Assembly (NCBI GenBank): GCA_910577225.1
Contig: CAJTMV010000001.1
Span: forward strand, 248,001-312,000
DNA length: 64,000 nucleotides
Direction: 5' to 3'
DNA from: an uncultured Eubacterium sp.
GTDB lineage: Bacteria > Bacillota > Clostridia > Lachnospirales > Lachnospiraceae
The notes under the pieces are model-generated. The model was not told the origin of the DNA, did no database searches, and saw nothing but the letters and a program-made list of their open reading frames with translations. Below, one piece after another: positions 25,464 through 34,263 of the stretch; the stretch's first letter is position 1, and every line of letters begins with the position of its first letter. The position numbers and the translations under genes are program-made.

Positions 25464-28019
25464 TTATTTTAAATATTTCTGAAACGTACGCATACACTCC
25501 CGAATATCGAGCGGTTTCGTCAGGTGATCGTTCATTCCGCTTTCAAAGCACCGCTGCGCGTCGTCTGCAAAAGCGTCCGCTGTCATCGCTATAATCGGAA
25601 GATCTCTGTCCGGCCGGTCCAGCGCGCGGATCGTCCTTGTGGCATCATAACCGTTCATCACAGGCATACGCACATCCATCAGCACCGCGTCATAAAATCC
25701 GACTTCTGACTGTACAAACTTATCCACGCAGTCCTGCCCGTTTACCGCCCATTCCAGCTGCAAACCGACCGCCGAAAAGATCTCGTTTGCAATCTCCCAG
25801 TTAATATCGATATCCTCCGCCAGAAGAATATGCTTTCCGGTAAAATCAGGTTCCTCATCCTGATCTGACACCCCCATCTTTTCGCCGTCCACATATTGTT
25901 TTAAACGGGCGAACAACGTGGATCGGAACAATGGCTTGGATATAAATCCTTCTATATCGGCATCCATAATTTCTCCTTCCAGCTCGCTCCAGTCGTATGC
26001 TGAAATCAGAAAAATCGGTACGTCTCTGCCCACTCTTTTGTGTATCTCCCGAATGGTCTGCATGCCGTCCATCTTCGGCATCTTCCAGTCTATAAGCACA
26101 AAATGGTAATCTTCTTTTCTGTTATGCCGCTCTTCGATCAGTTCTACCGCCTGCATACCGTCCAGCGTCCAGTCTGCACGTACGCCAAGCGATTCCAGAT
26201 TTGCAACCGCGCTCATACAAAGCATCTCGTTATCATCTACGACGAGCACGTTCCAATCCGGCAGCTGCATATCCTCTTCAGACTGATCTGCTTTCAGGAA
26301 ATCCACAATGACATGAAAACAGCTTCCCTCTCCCTGTTTACTGCGTACTTCAATCTCTCCTCCCATTAACGTGACAATGCTCTTCGTAATCGATGTGCCA
26401 AGTCCCGTTCCAACAATTTTCTGCACTTTTTCATTTTCCTCTTCTCGTGCAAACGTATCAAAAATCTTCTTCTGGAACTCTTCGGACATACCGATGCCCG
26501 TATCTTCCACCATAAAATGCGTACATACGTAATTCTCGCCTTTTTCAGACGCTTCCTGCCACAGATGCACATCGATCCTGCCCTGCTCCGGCGTAAACTT
26601 TACGGCGTTTGACAAAAGGTTCAGCAGCACCTGATTCAGCCGTACGGCATCACAGCAGACATTTTCCGCCTGAATATCCCGAATAAAAATATCAAAAAAC
26701 TGATTGTGTTCTTTTATCTGAGGCTGCATAATATTCACAATATCGTCCATCGCCTCCCGAAGCGACATCTGGCCCATATTTAACGTCATCTTTCCGCTTT
26801 CGATCTTGGACATATCCAGCACGTCGTTAATCAGGCCCAGCAGATGCTTGCTGGACAAACGCACCTTGTTCAGGCACTCCTCCACACGCATGTCATTGTG
26901 TATATTGCGCAGCGCGATTTCCGTCATACCGATAATTGCGTTCATCGGAGTACGGATATCATGACTCATGCTCGATAAAAATTCGCTCTTTGCCATATTG
27001 GCCCGTACCGCTGCACGCTCCTTCTTATCCAGTTCTTTCATCTGCTGCCTGGACAGCCGGTAATACATAATAAAAATGATAAGCATTGTAAACAAAATGA
27101 TCATTGCCGAACTGATCATAATCATAATCCGTACCGAATCCAGATTACTCAGCCGGTCGTTTAACACTCCGCTCGGCATCACCGCAACCAGATACCAGTC
27201 TACATTTTCCGAAATCGGCGTACAGCACAAAAACCGATGCTCTCCTCCTATCGATACAACGGTGTAGTACCTCCTGTCCGCATGCATGGCCTCCTTCATT
27301 TCATCAATATAATCATCGGCCGTCTTACCGTCCATTTCCTCAAATATCGCTCTCACACGGTTAAAATAGTTATCCCGATACGCGTCGTTACTTCGTATTA
27401 CAAAGGAACCGTCCCTGGCTATGACATGCGAATAGACCCTTGCATTTTTTTCATCCAGGAAAAGCGCTTCTTTTAAATAATCCATTGGCACACCGCCGAT
27501 CAAAGCCATACTGGCGCTTCCGTCTTTTAACGAATATTCTGCAGCCTTTGCCAGCAGCAGATATTTATTGCCGTCTTTATCTTCCGCAACGCCAATCCCG
27601 CTCCCGTTTTTACGAATGCTTTTAGCCAGATTATCATAGTCGGAAATATACAGACGCTCTCCAACGATCCGCTCCTCTTCGCCATCAGATGAATACAGTC
27701 CCATATAGGAAAATTCTCTCACCTGCGTGCTGAATTTCAGCTCTTTGATCAGCTGATCATAAGTAACGTTTTGCGGAGCTGTACGTTTGATCACTCCGTT
27801 CACCTGTTCCAGGCGCAAATCTGTAATGGAAGAAAATTTCTGCTGTATCTGAAAGCTGACTTCTTCCATATAAATCCCGCTAATATCTTCCACAGAATCT
27901 TCCGTCTGTTTCTGCATATACAAAATTGCTCCGGTAAACACTCCAAAACAAACAATTAAAACGCTGATGACGCTGACTGTGAAAAATCTTTTTATTCTTT
28001 TATCCAATAATTTACCCAT
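25464..28019 (-). CDS. Membrane hybrid sensor histidine kinase with two receiver domains
   Basis: An 851-aa protein. Two membrane helices (near residues 13-33 and 300-325) flank a Cache-type sensor domain. HisKA follows with the phospho-acceptor in MSHDIRTPMNAIIGM (about residue 355), then HATPase_c with LNQVLLNLLSNAVKFTP and VEDTGIGM. Receiver 1 has VVDDNEM and the Asp in LIDWKMPKMDG; receiver 2 has LAEDIDIN and the Asp in LMDVRMPVMNG. No output domain is fused, so signalling probably passes to a partner. The diguanylate cyclase gene ends 51 nt upstream on the same strand and is a plausible partner. Confidence 0.93.
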   Translation of the reverse strand: MGKLLDKRIKRFFTVSVISVLIVCFGVFTGAILYMQKQTEDSVEDISGIYMEEVSFQIQQKFSSITDLRLEQVNGVIKRTAPQNVTYDQLIKELKFSTQVREFSYMGLYSSDGEEERIVGERLYISDYDNLAKSIRKNGSGIGVAEDKDGNKYLLLAKAAEYSLKDGSASMALIGGVPMDYLKEALFLDEKNARVYSHVIARDGSFVIRSNDAYRDNYFNRVRAIFEEMDGKTADDYIDEMKEAMHADRRYYTVVSIGGEHRFLCCTPISENVDWYLVAVMPSGVLNDRLSNLDSVRIMIMISSAMIILFTMLIIFIMYYRLSRQQMKELDKKERAAVRANMAKSEFLSSMSHDIRTPMNAIIGMTEIALRNIHNDMRVEECLNKVRLSSKHLLGLINDVLDMSKIESGKMTLNMGQMSLREAMDDIVNIMQPQIKEHNQFFDIFIRDIQAENVCCDAVRLNQVLLNLLSNAVKFTPEQGRIDVHLWQEASEKGENYVCTHFMVEDTGIGMSEEFQKKIFDTFAREEENEKVQKIVGTGLGTSITKSIVTLMGGEIEVRSKQGEGSCFHVIVDFLKADQSEEDMQLPDWNVLVVDDNEMLCMSAVANLESLGVRADWTLDGMQAVELIEERHNRKEDYHFVLIDWKMPKMDGMQTIREIHKRVGRDVPIFLISAYDWSELEGEIMDADIEGFISKPLFRSTLFARLKQYVDGEKMGVSDQDEEPDFTGKHILLAEDIDINWEIANEIFSAVGLQLEWAVNGQDCVDKFVQSEVGFYDAVLMDVRMPVMNGYDATRTIRALDRPDRDLPIIAMTADAFADDAQRCFESGMNDHLTKPLDIRECMRTFQKYLK

Positions 28020-28070
28020 AATCTTTACTACCCCGCTCTTATATTACACTTTTTTCCAAAAATCTGCTTT

Positions 28071-29126
28071 TTAAACAACCACGCGGTTTCTGCCGCGCTG
28101 CTTTCCAAGATACAGTTTTTCGTCCGCGCTTCGTATCACCTTTTCATAATTACTATCTGCCAGTCCGCATGCAATCCCGGACGTAATCGTAATCTGAATC
28201 GGGCATCCTGCAGCCTGAATCACCAGAGACTCCACTTCCCGCCGCAGTTCTTCCATCTTGGCATACACCAGTTCCTGTGTATGATCCGGAAAATATAGAA
28301 TGAATTCTTCTCCTCCCCAGCGAACAGCCAGATTATCTTTTCCAGCCGTATCCTGCAGACAGGACGCTACTTTCATTAATACCTTATCCCCCGCCTCGTG
28401 ACCATATGTATCATTTACTTTTTTAAAAAAATCAATATCGACCATTGCGATCACAAAATCGGTACGCTTTCCGTATGGGATTTCCTCGATATATCGTTCC
28501 AGAAACCGACGATTGTACAGCCTCGTCAGCGCGTCATGATTATTGCTGTATTCCAGCGATTTCCACACTTTCTCCGTCTCTTTGGAATAAAAAAATGTCG
28601 CTGCCAGTACAATGGTTCCCGTAATGCCGATATTGACCAGATAAAACGATGTCTGATACGGTGTCATTACCTGCTGAATACCCGGAAAACGAATATCCAG
28701 AATACATACGAAACCCTCCAGCGCAAGCGTTGTAACAATACCAATGATCTGGTAAACAAATCGCTTATTCCCATACGAAGGCGCCAGATAAAATACAGCT
28801 GCCGACATTCCGACAATATACAGAAAAAAACCATAATCCGGACCAAGCGCAATTTCGCTTAAAACAGAAAAGAGCATAATTTCAAAATAAGTCAATACCA
28901 TACTATGCTCTGACGTATCTTTTTTTATAAATAACAGATTAAAATAAAATGCGCTGCTGAACATGTTCAGCGCCGACAGTTGCCAGACGTCGATAAAATG
29001 GAAAATAAGCGTATAAATCCCATGAATGGTAAGACAGACTGCTAAAAAAAGCATATTGCGGTTTTTGGTAAACCAGTCGACAGCCTTTTGCATTTTTAGA
29101 ATTATTTTCATACCTGATTCATTCAT
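28071..29126 (-). CDS. Membrane diguanylate cyclase (GGDEF)
   Basis: A 351-aa protein. Six or so hydrophobic segments make up the first 190 residues (for example NMLFLAVCLTIHGIYTLIFH and FEIMLFSVLSEIALG). The C-terminal GGDEF domain begins at HDALTRLYNRRFLE, has DIDFFKKVNDTYGHEAGD and the active-site loop RWGGEEFILYF. The GGEEF variant is catalytically competent in known enzymes. It makes cyclic di-GMP from two GTP. The frame opens at TTG 29138, but ATG 29126 seems more likely; ribosome sites are weak for both. It is probably cotranscribed with the hybrid kinase. Confidence 0.87.
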   Translation of the reverse strand: MNESGMKIILKMQKAVDWFTKNRNMLFLAVCLTIHGIYTLIFHFIDVWQLSALNMFSSAFYFNLLFIKKDTSEHSMVLTYFEIMLFSVLSEIALGPDYGFFLYIVGMSAAVFYLAPSYGNKRFVYQIIGIVTTLALEGFVCILDIRFPGIQQVMTPYQTSFYLVNIGITGTIVLAATFFYSKETEKVWKSLEYSNNHDALTRLYNRRFLERYIEEIPYGKRTDFVIAMVDIDFFKKVNDTYGHEAGDKVLMKVASCLQDTAGKDNLAVRWGGEEFILYFPDHTQELVYAKMEELRREVESLVIQAAGCPIQITITSGIACGLADSNYEKVIRSADEKLYLGKQRGRNRVVV

Positions 29127-29138
29127 TTGTTTTTCCAA

Positions 29139-29839
29139 TCTGTACTATGAATGTATTTCTATTTAATCTGTGTCCTGACCGTATTATAATCTATTTTTCT
29201 ATGAGATGCAATAATGTATTCTCGATTCTGCATGGAGAACACTGCGGATTGTTACTGTTCAAACCAGGACTTTGCAGCGATGCGGGGCGATATTCAAAAG
29301 AAAAACAGCCGTATCCTGCAAAACTTCTGATCAGAAGTATGCGATACGGCTGTTTATCATTCTGTTTCACGTTATTCACTGATTTCAACATTGTTTTGTT
29401 TTTATTCATGCCTGTACTTTCATTGACAAGCCACTGTTTCAGGTTATCTCTTTTTATGTTCGCTGCCATATAACGGAACGTAAAAAATCGGGACTCTGCG
29501 GCTGCCAAATTTAAAAATCAAAACTTTATAATCGTCTGACTCATAGTATGGCTTACATTTTTGCTGCGCAAGAGTCTGATGCTTTTTATTTAATTTCATA
29601 GTTCATAATAACCTGTCGAAAAGTACCGCGCATCAAATCAGCCGGAATATTCATTCCTGTCTCCGCGACCTCAGACCGCATGTACTTTCACCCGGAACCC
29701 CTCTCCTGTCAATCTTTTTCTTTTGCATAGTTGAGACAACAGCGCCACTCGCTTGTTTTCCTTTCAATAACGGAGACGGAACTGATTTTTATTTTCATGG
29801 GCCTTGTATTTTTATGCCGGATATTTCATCAGCAGCTGA
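29139..29839. other. 700-nt gap with no convincing gene
   Basis: Short frames on the minus strand (29191-29508 and smaller ones near 29600-29800) lack ribosome sites and end quickly. One gives a short peptide with SEWRCCLNYAKEKD and another GTFRQVIMNYEIK. These could be decayed gene fragments, but I cannot name a parent. The only structured feature is the stem-loop at 29303-29355. Confidence 0.5.
29303..29355 (-). terminator. Large stem-loop with an internal palindrome
   Basis: AAACAGCCGTATC and GATACGGCTGTTT form a 13-bp outer stem; inside lies the palindrome CTTCTGATCAGAAG. On the minus strand the stem is followed by TTTTCTTTTG. It may terminate transcripts arriving from the BlaI gene or be a relic. 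Confidence 0.6.
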
Positions 29840-30220
29840 TTAAACAAGCTCATCGATGATTCTCTTGAGTTCTTTTCGATCTTCTTCGCTCAGCATATCT
29901 TCTTTGCCGAACAATCCGCATACAAAAGCGCACATACTGCCTTCATTCCAAAACTCAACGTAATCTCTTAATACGTCGTCTTTGTACTCTTCTTTGTCAA
30001 CTAACGGCTGATAATAAAAACATCTTCCCTTCCGGTACATTTTGAGGTAGTCTTTTTTCACAAGTCTCGCAAGGAATGTTGATACGGTCTGTGTCTTCCA
30101 GTTTTTTCCGTGCTGGGTATTTACCATTTCCGTGATTTCCTGCATGGATAATTCATGCGGACTGTCCCATACACATTTCATTACAACTTTTTCACATTCT
30201 GTAATTTCCTTTGCTCTCAT
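29840..30220 (-). CDS. BlaI/MecI/CopY-family transcriptional repressor
   Basis: A 126-aa protein with the winged-helix domain of the Penicillinase_R family: ITECEKVVMKCVWDSPHELSMQEI, then WKTQTVSTFLARLVKKDYLKM with GRCFYYQPLVDKEEY. The C-terminal helices form the dimerisation part. Relatives repress beta-lactamase or copper genes and are cleaved or released by a BlaR1/MecR1 sensor. No such sensor or target gene lies beside this one. AAAGGATG precedes the start. Its upstream region holds a TGTAGTTTACTACA palindrome over its own promoter, so autorepression is likely. Confidence 0.88.
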   Translation of the reverse strand: MRAKEITECEKVVMKCVWDSPHELSMQEITEMVNTQHGKNWKTQTVSTFLARLVKKDYLKMYRKGRCFYYQPLVDKEEYKDDVLRDYVEFWNEGSMCAFVCGLFGKEDMLSEEDRKELKRIIDELV

Positions 30221-30249
30221 AGTCCATCCTTTCTCAACTTAAAGCATAA

Positions 30250-30281
30250 TGTAGTTTACTACACCTGCGGGTTGCTATCAA
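30250..30281 (-). promoter_or_regulatory. Promoter and BlaI-type operator of the repressor gene
   Basis: Minus strand: -35 TTGATA (30281-30276), 17-nt spacer, -10 TAAACT (30258-30253). The palindrome TGTAGTTTACTACA (30250-30263) has the TGTA/TACA half-sites known for BlaI/MecI operators and covers the -10 box. Confidence 0.65.
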
Positions 30282-30446
30282 TATTTATTCGCGGCTATAA
30301 TTTTAAAACGCATATGAGCGTAAACAAAGTTTAAAAATATAACCGATTACGTGTCTCTTAGTATAGCTGAAAAAAAAACAGAAAACAAGAGATTTTTATT
30401 GATATTTCGAATGTTTTTTTATTTCTTCAAATTCTTTTGTCGGAAC

Positions 30447-30788
30447 TTACAAATGTACAGCACTACCGACGTTTCTGTAATATTCCGCTCCGACACCCTC
30501 ACATCCTAGCAAAATCAACCGTTTCCGGTAGTTTGGAAATTTCTTCTCCAATAAAGCAATTACGTCCAGTGACATTCTTTTGTTTGACTGCGAAAGTATC
30601 TTTTGTGCAATACACACAAAAAAACGCTCTGAATCGCGGTGATTTTTTTCATCGCTGCCAGCACTGTATCGCGGTTCCCAGGAGCATTGCTTTAAATCCG
30701 ATATACGACAGACAAACATACAGCCTAAAATACATAAAATAAGTGTCCCGACAAAAAAATAAAATTTTTTCAAAATACCTCTTGACAT
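30447..30788 (-). CDS. Possible small membrane-anchored protein (weak)
   Basis: The frame gives 113 aa with a hydrophobic N-terminal segment (FYFFVGTLILCILGCMFVC) and a polar remainder (LDVIALLEKKFPNYRKRLILL). No ribosome site precedes the ATG, and the start overlaps the -35 box of the tRNA promoter on the other strand. It may be a decayed gene. Listed because the region otherwise holds nothing; I would not rely on it. Confidence 0.25.
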   Translation of the reverse strand: MSRGILKKFYFFVGTLILCILGCMFVCRISDLKQCSWEPRYSAGSDEKNHRDSERFFVCIAQKILSQSNKRMSLDVIALLEKKFPNYRKRLILLGCEGVGAEYYRNVGSAVHL

Positions 30789-30810
30789 ATTCGTCACAAT
30801 CCGTTATAGT
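30782..30810 (+). promoter_or_regulatory. Strong SigA promoter of tRNA-Gly
   Basis: -35 TTGACA (30782-30787), 17-nt spacer, -10 TATAGT (30805-30810), 53 nt before the tRNA. Confidence 0.85.
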
Positions 30811-30862
30811 ATCTAATGTGCTCGGGAGAAACAAAAGCAGTACAACAAAAGCAGTACAACAT

Positions 30863-30935
30863 GCGATAGTGGCGTAGTTGGTAACGCGCGACCTTGCCAA
30901 GGTCGAGACCGCGGGTTCGAGCCCCGTCTATCGCT
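30863..30935 (+). tRNA. tRNA-Gly (anticodon GCC)
   Basis: Full cloverleaf of 73 nt: acceptor GCGATAG/CTATCGC, D stem GCGT/ACGC, anticodon stem CGACC/GGTCG with loop TTGCCAA (GCC at 30896-30898), 5-nt variable loop, T stem GCGGG/CCCGT with loop TTCGAGC, discriminator T. The 3' CCA is not encoded. It stands alone, with its own promoter. Confidence 0.95.
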
Positions 30936-31010
30936 CTGTGAATTGTCGTAGGTCTTTGTTGACACAAGGGTTTACGGCTTTTCTTTTGTTTTCCGACTTT
31001 TTATCCGTAT

Positions 31011-31043
31011 AAAAACAGCAGAGAATCTGCAATCCTCTGCTGT
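31011..31043 (-). terminator. Terminator of the alarmone synthetase gene
   Basis: Minus strand: ACAGCAGAG, 11-nt loop, CTCTGCTGT, then TTTTT. It begins 14 nt after the stop of the synthetase gene. Confidence 0.87.
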
Positions 31044-31056
31044 CTTAAGAACCTGC

Positions 31057-31713
31057 CTAAACGCTATGAATCTTTGCCTGTTTTTCTTTCGCTACCAATA
31101 TTGCATTATTCAATGAAAGCATCTTCGCATCCAGCTGCGACACGATATCGGAACATTCCCGCAAATCCCTGCTGATATATTCCGGCGCGTTTCCTTCAAA
31201 CTTGTAATATATTTTATGCTCCAGACTCGCCCAGAAATCCATAGCCATCGTGCGAATCTGTATTTCCGTTCTTGTATTTACAACACGGTCTGATAAAAAC
31301 ACCGGTACTGTGACAAGCATATGGTAACTTTTGTAACCGCTGTCTTTTGGATGTCTGATATAGTCTTTTACTGAAACAACCGTCAGATCGTTTTGTCTGC
31401 CAATCATATCCGCCACCCGATAGATATCCGACGTAAACGAACAGACAATACGAATTCCTGCGATATCATTGACATAACTGACCATATTTTCGATCGATAC
31501 TTCTTTTCCATAACGCTTTAGTTTCTTGCAGATACTTTCCGGGGTTTTCACTCTTGATTTGATATATTCAATCGGATTATACTGATGAACATACTGAAAC
31601 TCATCGTTTAAAATCTCCAGCTTCGTCCCCACTTCTTTGATTGCCGAGTGATACAAAAACATCATCGTCTCCCAACTCTCGACATCCTCACTCAGCCTTT
31701 CTGGTGCATCCAT
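31057..31713 (-). CDS. Small alarmone synthetase, RelQ/SasB type
   Basis: A 218-aa single-domain RelA/SpoT synthetase without hydrolase or regulatory domains. Conserved segments include NPIEYIKSRVKTPESICKKLKRYG, DIAGIRIVCSF, HPKDSGYKSYHMLV and TEIQIRTMAMDFWASLEHKIYYK. It transfers pyrophosphate from ATP to GDP or GTP, giving (p)ppGpp under stress. AGGAGG lies 7 nt before the start. It has a promoter at 31903-31931, a long leader of about 180 nt with a small hairpin (31808-31829), and a terminator at 31011, so it is monocistronic. Confidence 0.93.
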   Translation of the reverse strand: MDAPERLSEDVESWETMMFLYHSAIKEVGTKLEILNDEFQYVHQYNPIEYIKSRVKTPESICKKLKRYGKEVSIENMVSYVNDIAGIRIVCSFTSDIYRVADMIGRQNDLTVVSVKDYIRHPKDSGYKSYHMLVTVPVFLSDRVVNTRTEIQIRTMAMDFWASLEHKIYYKFEGNAPEYISRDLRECSDIVSQLDAKMLSLNNAILVAKEKQAKIHSV

Positions 31714-31902
31714 AAAAAAACCTCCTACATGCAGGGAAATACCTTATCCGCGACAGATCATACTGCTTCTGCCAGTTTCCATCTCCTATGCGCATAAAAT
31801 CTGCATCTGCCCATTCGTGGTTATGGGCATTACATTCCACACGGAACGATTGCAAAATTGTTTTCTATCGTTACTGTTGCACGGCTAACTCTTTATATGG
31901 AT

Positions 31903-31931
31903 ATTATATCATATTTTATCAAATAGGTTAA
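31903..31931 (-). promoter_or_regulatory. Likely promoter of the alarmone synthetase gene
   Basis: Minus strand: -35 TTAACC (31931-31926), 17-nt spacer, -10 TATAAT (31908-31903). The -35 is weak but the -10 is consensus. Confidence 0.55.
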
Positions 31932-31971
31932 CATTTTATTGAAAAAAAGAAATTAAATTTTTATAATGTTT

Positions 31972-32232
31972 TCATTCCTCTATCACATACATCTCCAGAT
32001 AATCAAAATCAATGGAATCTACAAAATTATCTTTGGTAAAACGTGTTTTTGCATGTCTTTTAAACTCTGTAATATTGGCGTCCAGCCAGATCGGTTTGCT
32101 CAAATCCAATTCATAGCATGCCTGTTCCAGCGCCCGAAAAATCTTATGTGTTCTCGTATCTTCCTCTTCATCACAAACTACAAGATCCCGTAGCATATGA
32201 TTGTCGCTCCATTCCCTGAACCATATTCGCAA
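31972..32232 (-). CDS. Hypothetical protein (86 aa)
   Basis: A short acidic protein beginning with RIWFREWSDNHMLRDLVVCD, containing LSKPIWLDANITEFKRHAK and ending FDYLEMYVIEE. The start is TTG 32232, supported by AAGGAG 8 nt upstream. It follows the RNA methyltransferase gene by 18 nt, so it is probably in the same operon. I recognise no named domain. The sequence is well formed and looks conserved rather than random. Confidence 0.65.
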   Translation of the reverse strand: MRIWFREWSDNHMLRDLVVCDEEEDTRTHKIFRALEQACYELDLSKPIWLDANITEFKRHAKTRFTKDNFVDSIDFDYLEMYVIEE

Positions 32233-32250
32233 TGATCTGTCTCCTTCGAT

Positions 32251-33036
32251 TTATAATCTTTCTGTTCCTCTTCTCTGCCGATTCACCTCATACGCTAAAA
32301 TGCCAGCCGCCATCGCTGCATTCAGCGATTCCAGTTTTCCGTTCATCGGAATTTTCAAACAGACGTCTGCCTGCTTTGCGGTTTCCTCTGTCAGACCATT
32401 CCCTTCGCTGCCGATCAAAAACGCAGTCGCTTTCCGGTAATCAGCCTCATCATAATATTTTTTTCCCTGCAGATGCGCCGCATACAGTATAACGTTCTTT
32501 TCTTTTAACACATCGAGCGTCTCCCGAAGGTTCTGTACGACGACAAACGGCACGCGGCAAATACTTCCCATGGTAGAACGTACCGTTTTCGGCGCGAACA
32601 GATCTGCGCATCCGCTCATAATAATCCCTGTCACTCCCGCACCCTCGGCAGTACGAAAAATCGTCCCCACGTTACCCGGATCCTGTATGCCTTCCAGTAT
32701 CAGCAGACTGGTCCTGTCGCCGCGAAGCAGTTCTTCCAGCTCATACTGCGGCTGCTTCACAACGCATAAAATGCCCTGCGGCGTTTTTGTATCCGCCATC
32801 CGCTGAAACACTTCATCCGATACCGTTTCATATTCCATTCCATTTATTTTATCCGGGCATTCTTTTTTCTGCAAAAAAGAATCCGATACATAAATACTTT
32901 GCAGCCAGTCTTTTGGTATTTCTTCAAAAATACGGATGCCTTCCGCCAAAAATACGCGCTGCGTCTGTCGTTCTTTTGTCTTTTTCGTAAGCTGTATGAT
33001 ATTTTTTACCTGTTTGTTTGCCGTACTGGTAATCAT
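32251..33036 (-). CDS. TrmH-family (SpoU) RNA 2'-O-methyltransferase
   Basis: A 261-aa protein. An N-terminal RNA-binding part (KQVKNIIQLTKKTKERQTQR with FLAEGIRIFEE) is followed by the SPOUT catalytic domain: LILEGIQDPGNVGTIFRTAEGAG (motif 1), FLIGSEGNGLTEE (motif 2) and LKIPMNGKLESLNAAMAAGILAYE (motif 3). It methylates ribose 2'-OH in rRNA or tRNA using S-adenosylmethionine. The exact target is not readable from the sequence. Monomer length fits the RlmB/TsnR-like group. The start is the first ATG of the frame. Confidence 0.9.
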   Translation of the reverse strand: MITSTANKQVKNIIQLTKKTKERQTQRVFLAEGIRIFEEIPKDWLQSIYVSDSFLQKKECPDKINGMEYETVSDEVFQRMADTKTPQGILCVVKQPQYELEELLRGDRTSLLILEGIQDPGNVGTIFRTAEGAGVTGIIMSGCADLFAPKTVRSTMGSICRVPFVVVQNLRETLDVLKEKNVILYAAHLQGKKYYDEADYRKATAFLIGSEGNGLTEETAKQADVCLKIPMNGKLESLNAAMAAGILAYEVNRQRRGTERL

Positions 33037-33102
33037 CGTACTCCTTATACATATTGTATGATTTTGTCCTATATTCCCGCAAATTTACGATCTGTTTTAC
33101 GT

Positions 33103-33142
33103 CAGAGGCAGGCTGACGCATAAGTACACCAGCCTGCCTCTG
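33103..33142 (-). terminator. Stem-loop downstream of pfkA
   Basis: CAGAGGCAGGCTG, 14-nt loop, CAGCCTGCCTCTG: a perfect 13-bp stem 26 nt after the pfkA stop. A T-run is absent on the minus strand, so it is a strong hairpin with only probable terminator function. Confidence 0.65.
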
Positions 33143-33167
33143 AAATGTTTGTTATCGTTGCACATGA

Positions 33168-34142
33168 TTATTTTGACAAATTACAGCTGATCTGATACTC
33201 GTAGTCATCGATCGATTTACCCATCTGAAGCGCCTCGTCGATATCCATATCCATCAGCTTCCCGTCTTTTGTACCTACCACGCGATTGCTCTTGCCCTCG
33301 CATAATAAATCCACTGCATAAGATCCCATCATAGATGCCATCATACGATCTCTTGCCGTCGGACGGCCGCCTCGCTGCATGTATCCTAAAATCGTCGCGC
33401 GGGTCTCTACGCCGGTAGCTGCCTCAATACGTTTTGCCATGCTGGCAGAATGCCCGATACCTTCCGCATTAATAATAATATGGTGTTTTTTACCTTTTTT
33501 TCGATTGTCGATAATATTATTTACAAGAGCCTGCTCATTATAATCATATTTTTCCGGAAGCAGTACGTTCTCCGCTCCGTTTGCGATACCGCACCACAGT
33601 GCGATAAAGCCCGCGCCGCGTCCCATTACTTCAATAATCGAACAACGCTCATGTGAAGTAGATGTGTCGCGTACCTTATCGATCGCATCCATTGCCGTAT
33701 TTACCGCTGTATCAAAGCCAATCGTATAATCCGTACACGCGATATCCAGATCGATCGTTCCCGGTACTCCCACAGTATTGATTCCATATGCCGCCAGTTT
33801 CTGCGCGCCGCGGAAAGAACCGTCGCCGCCAATCACGATCATCCCGTCTATGCCATGCTGTCTGCAGAGCTCCGCGCCTTTTTTCTGTCCTTCAGCCGTT
33901 GTAAATTCTTTACAGCGAGCTGTCTGTAAGATTGTTCCGCCACGCTGAATAATATCGGAAACATCTGTTGTGTGCATTTCATAAATCTCTTCCTGAAGAA
34001 GACCTGCGTATCCTCTCTTGATACCCATGACTCTTTTTCCGTTTGCGATTGCTTCCCGAACTACTGCGCGGATCGCAGCATTCATGCCAGGCGCGTCGCC
34101 GCCGCTTGTCAGTACACCAATCGTATTAATCTCGTTAGCCAT
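33168..34142 (-). CDS. pfkA: ATP-dependent 6-phosphofructokinase
   Basis: A 324-aa enzyme that phosphorylates fructose 6-phosphate in glycolysis. Motifs: VLTSGGDAPGMNAAIRAVV (ATP site), IGGDGSFRGAQKL, the catalytic TIDLDIACTDYTIGFDTA, MGRGAGFIALWCGIA and LGYMQRGGRPTARDR. Length and motifs fit bacterial ATP-PFK (group I). The GTIDLD segment has the catalytic Asp. It follows dnaE by 121 nt and ends at a strong stem-loop. Confidence 0.96.
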   Translation of the reverse strand: MANEINTIGVLTSGGDAPGMNAAIRAVVREAIANGKRVMGIKRGYAGLLQEEIYEMHTTDVSDIIQRGGTILQTARCKEFTTAEGQKKGAELCRQHGIDGMIVIGGDGSFRGAQKLAAYGINTVGVPGTIDLDIACTDYTIGFDTAVNTAMDAIDKVRDTSTSHERCSIIEVMGRGAGFIALWCGIANGAENVLLPEKYDYNEQALVNNIIDNRKKGKKHHIIINAEGIGHSASMAKRIEAATGVETRATILGYMQRGGRPTARDRMMASMMGSYAVDLLCEGKSNRVVGTKDGKLMDMDIDEALQMGKSIDDYEYQISCNLSK

Positions 34143-34263
34143 TCTTACTATCCTCCTATAATTGATTCTGTATTTTCTGTAAACTTCCCGTTCAGCCTCT
34201 GGCTGCCAGTTCGCTGCACCGCCTTTGAAAAACGCCCCGTCGATTTTCCATCTCTATCCTATT

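Noticed and set aside
29191..29508. 105-codon minus-strand frame in the gap after the cyclase gene
   Set aside because: No ribosome site, passes through the stem-loop at 29303-29355 and shows no recognisable domain.
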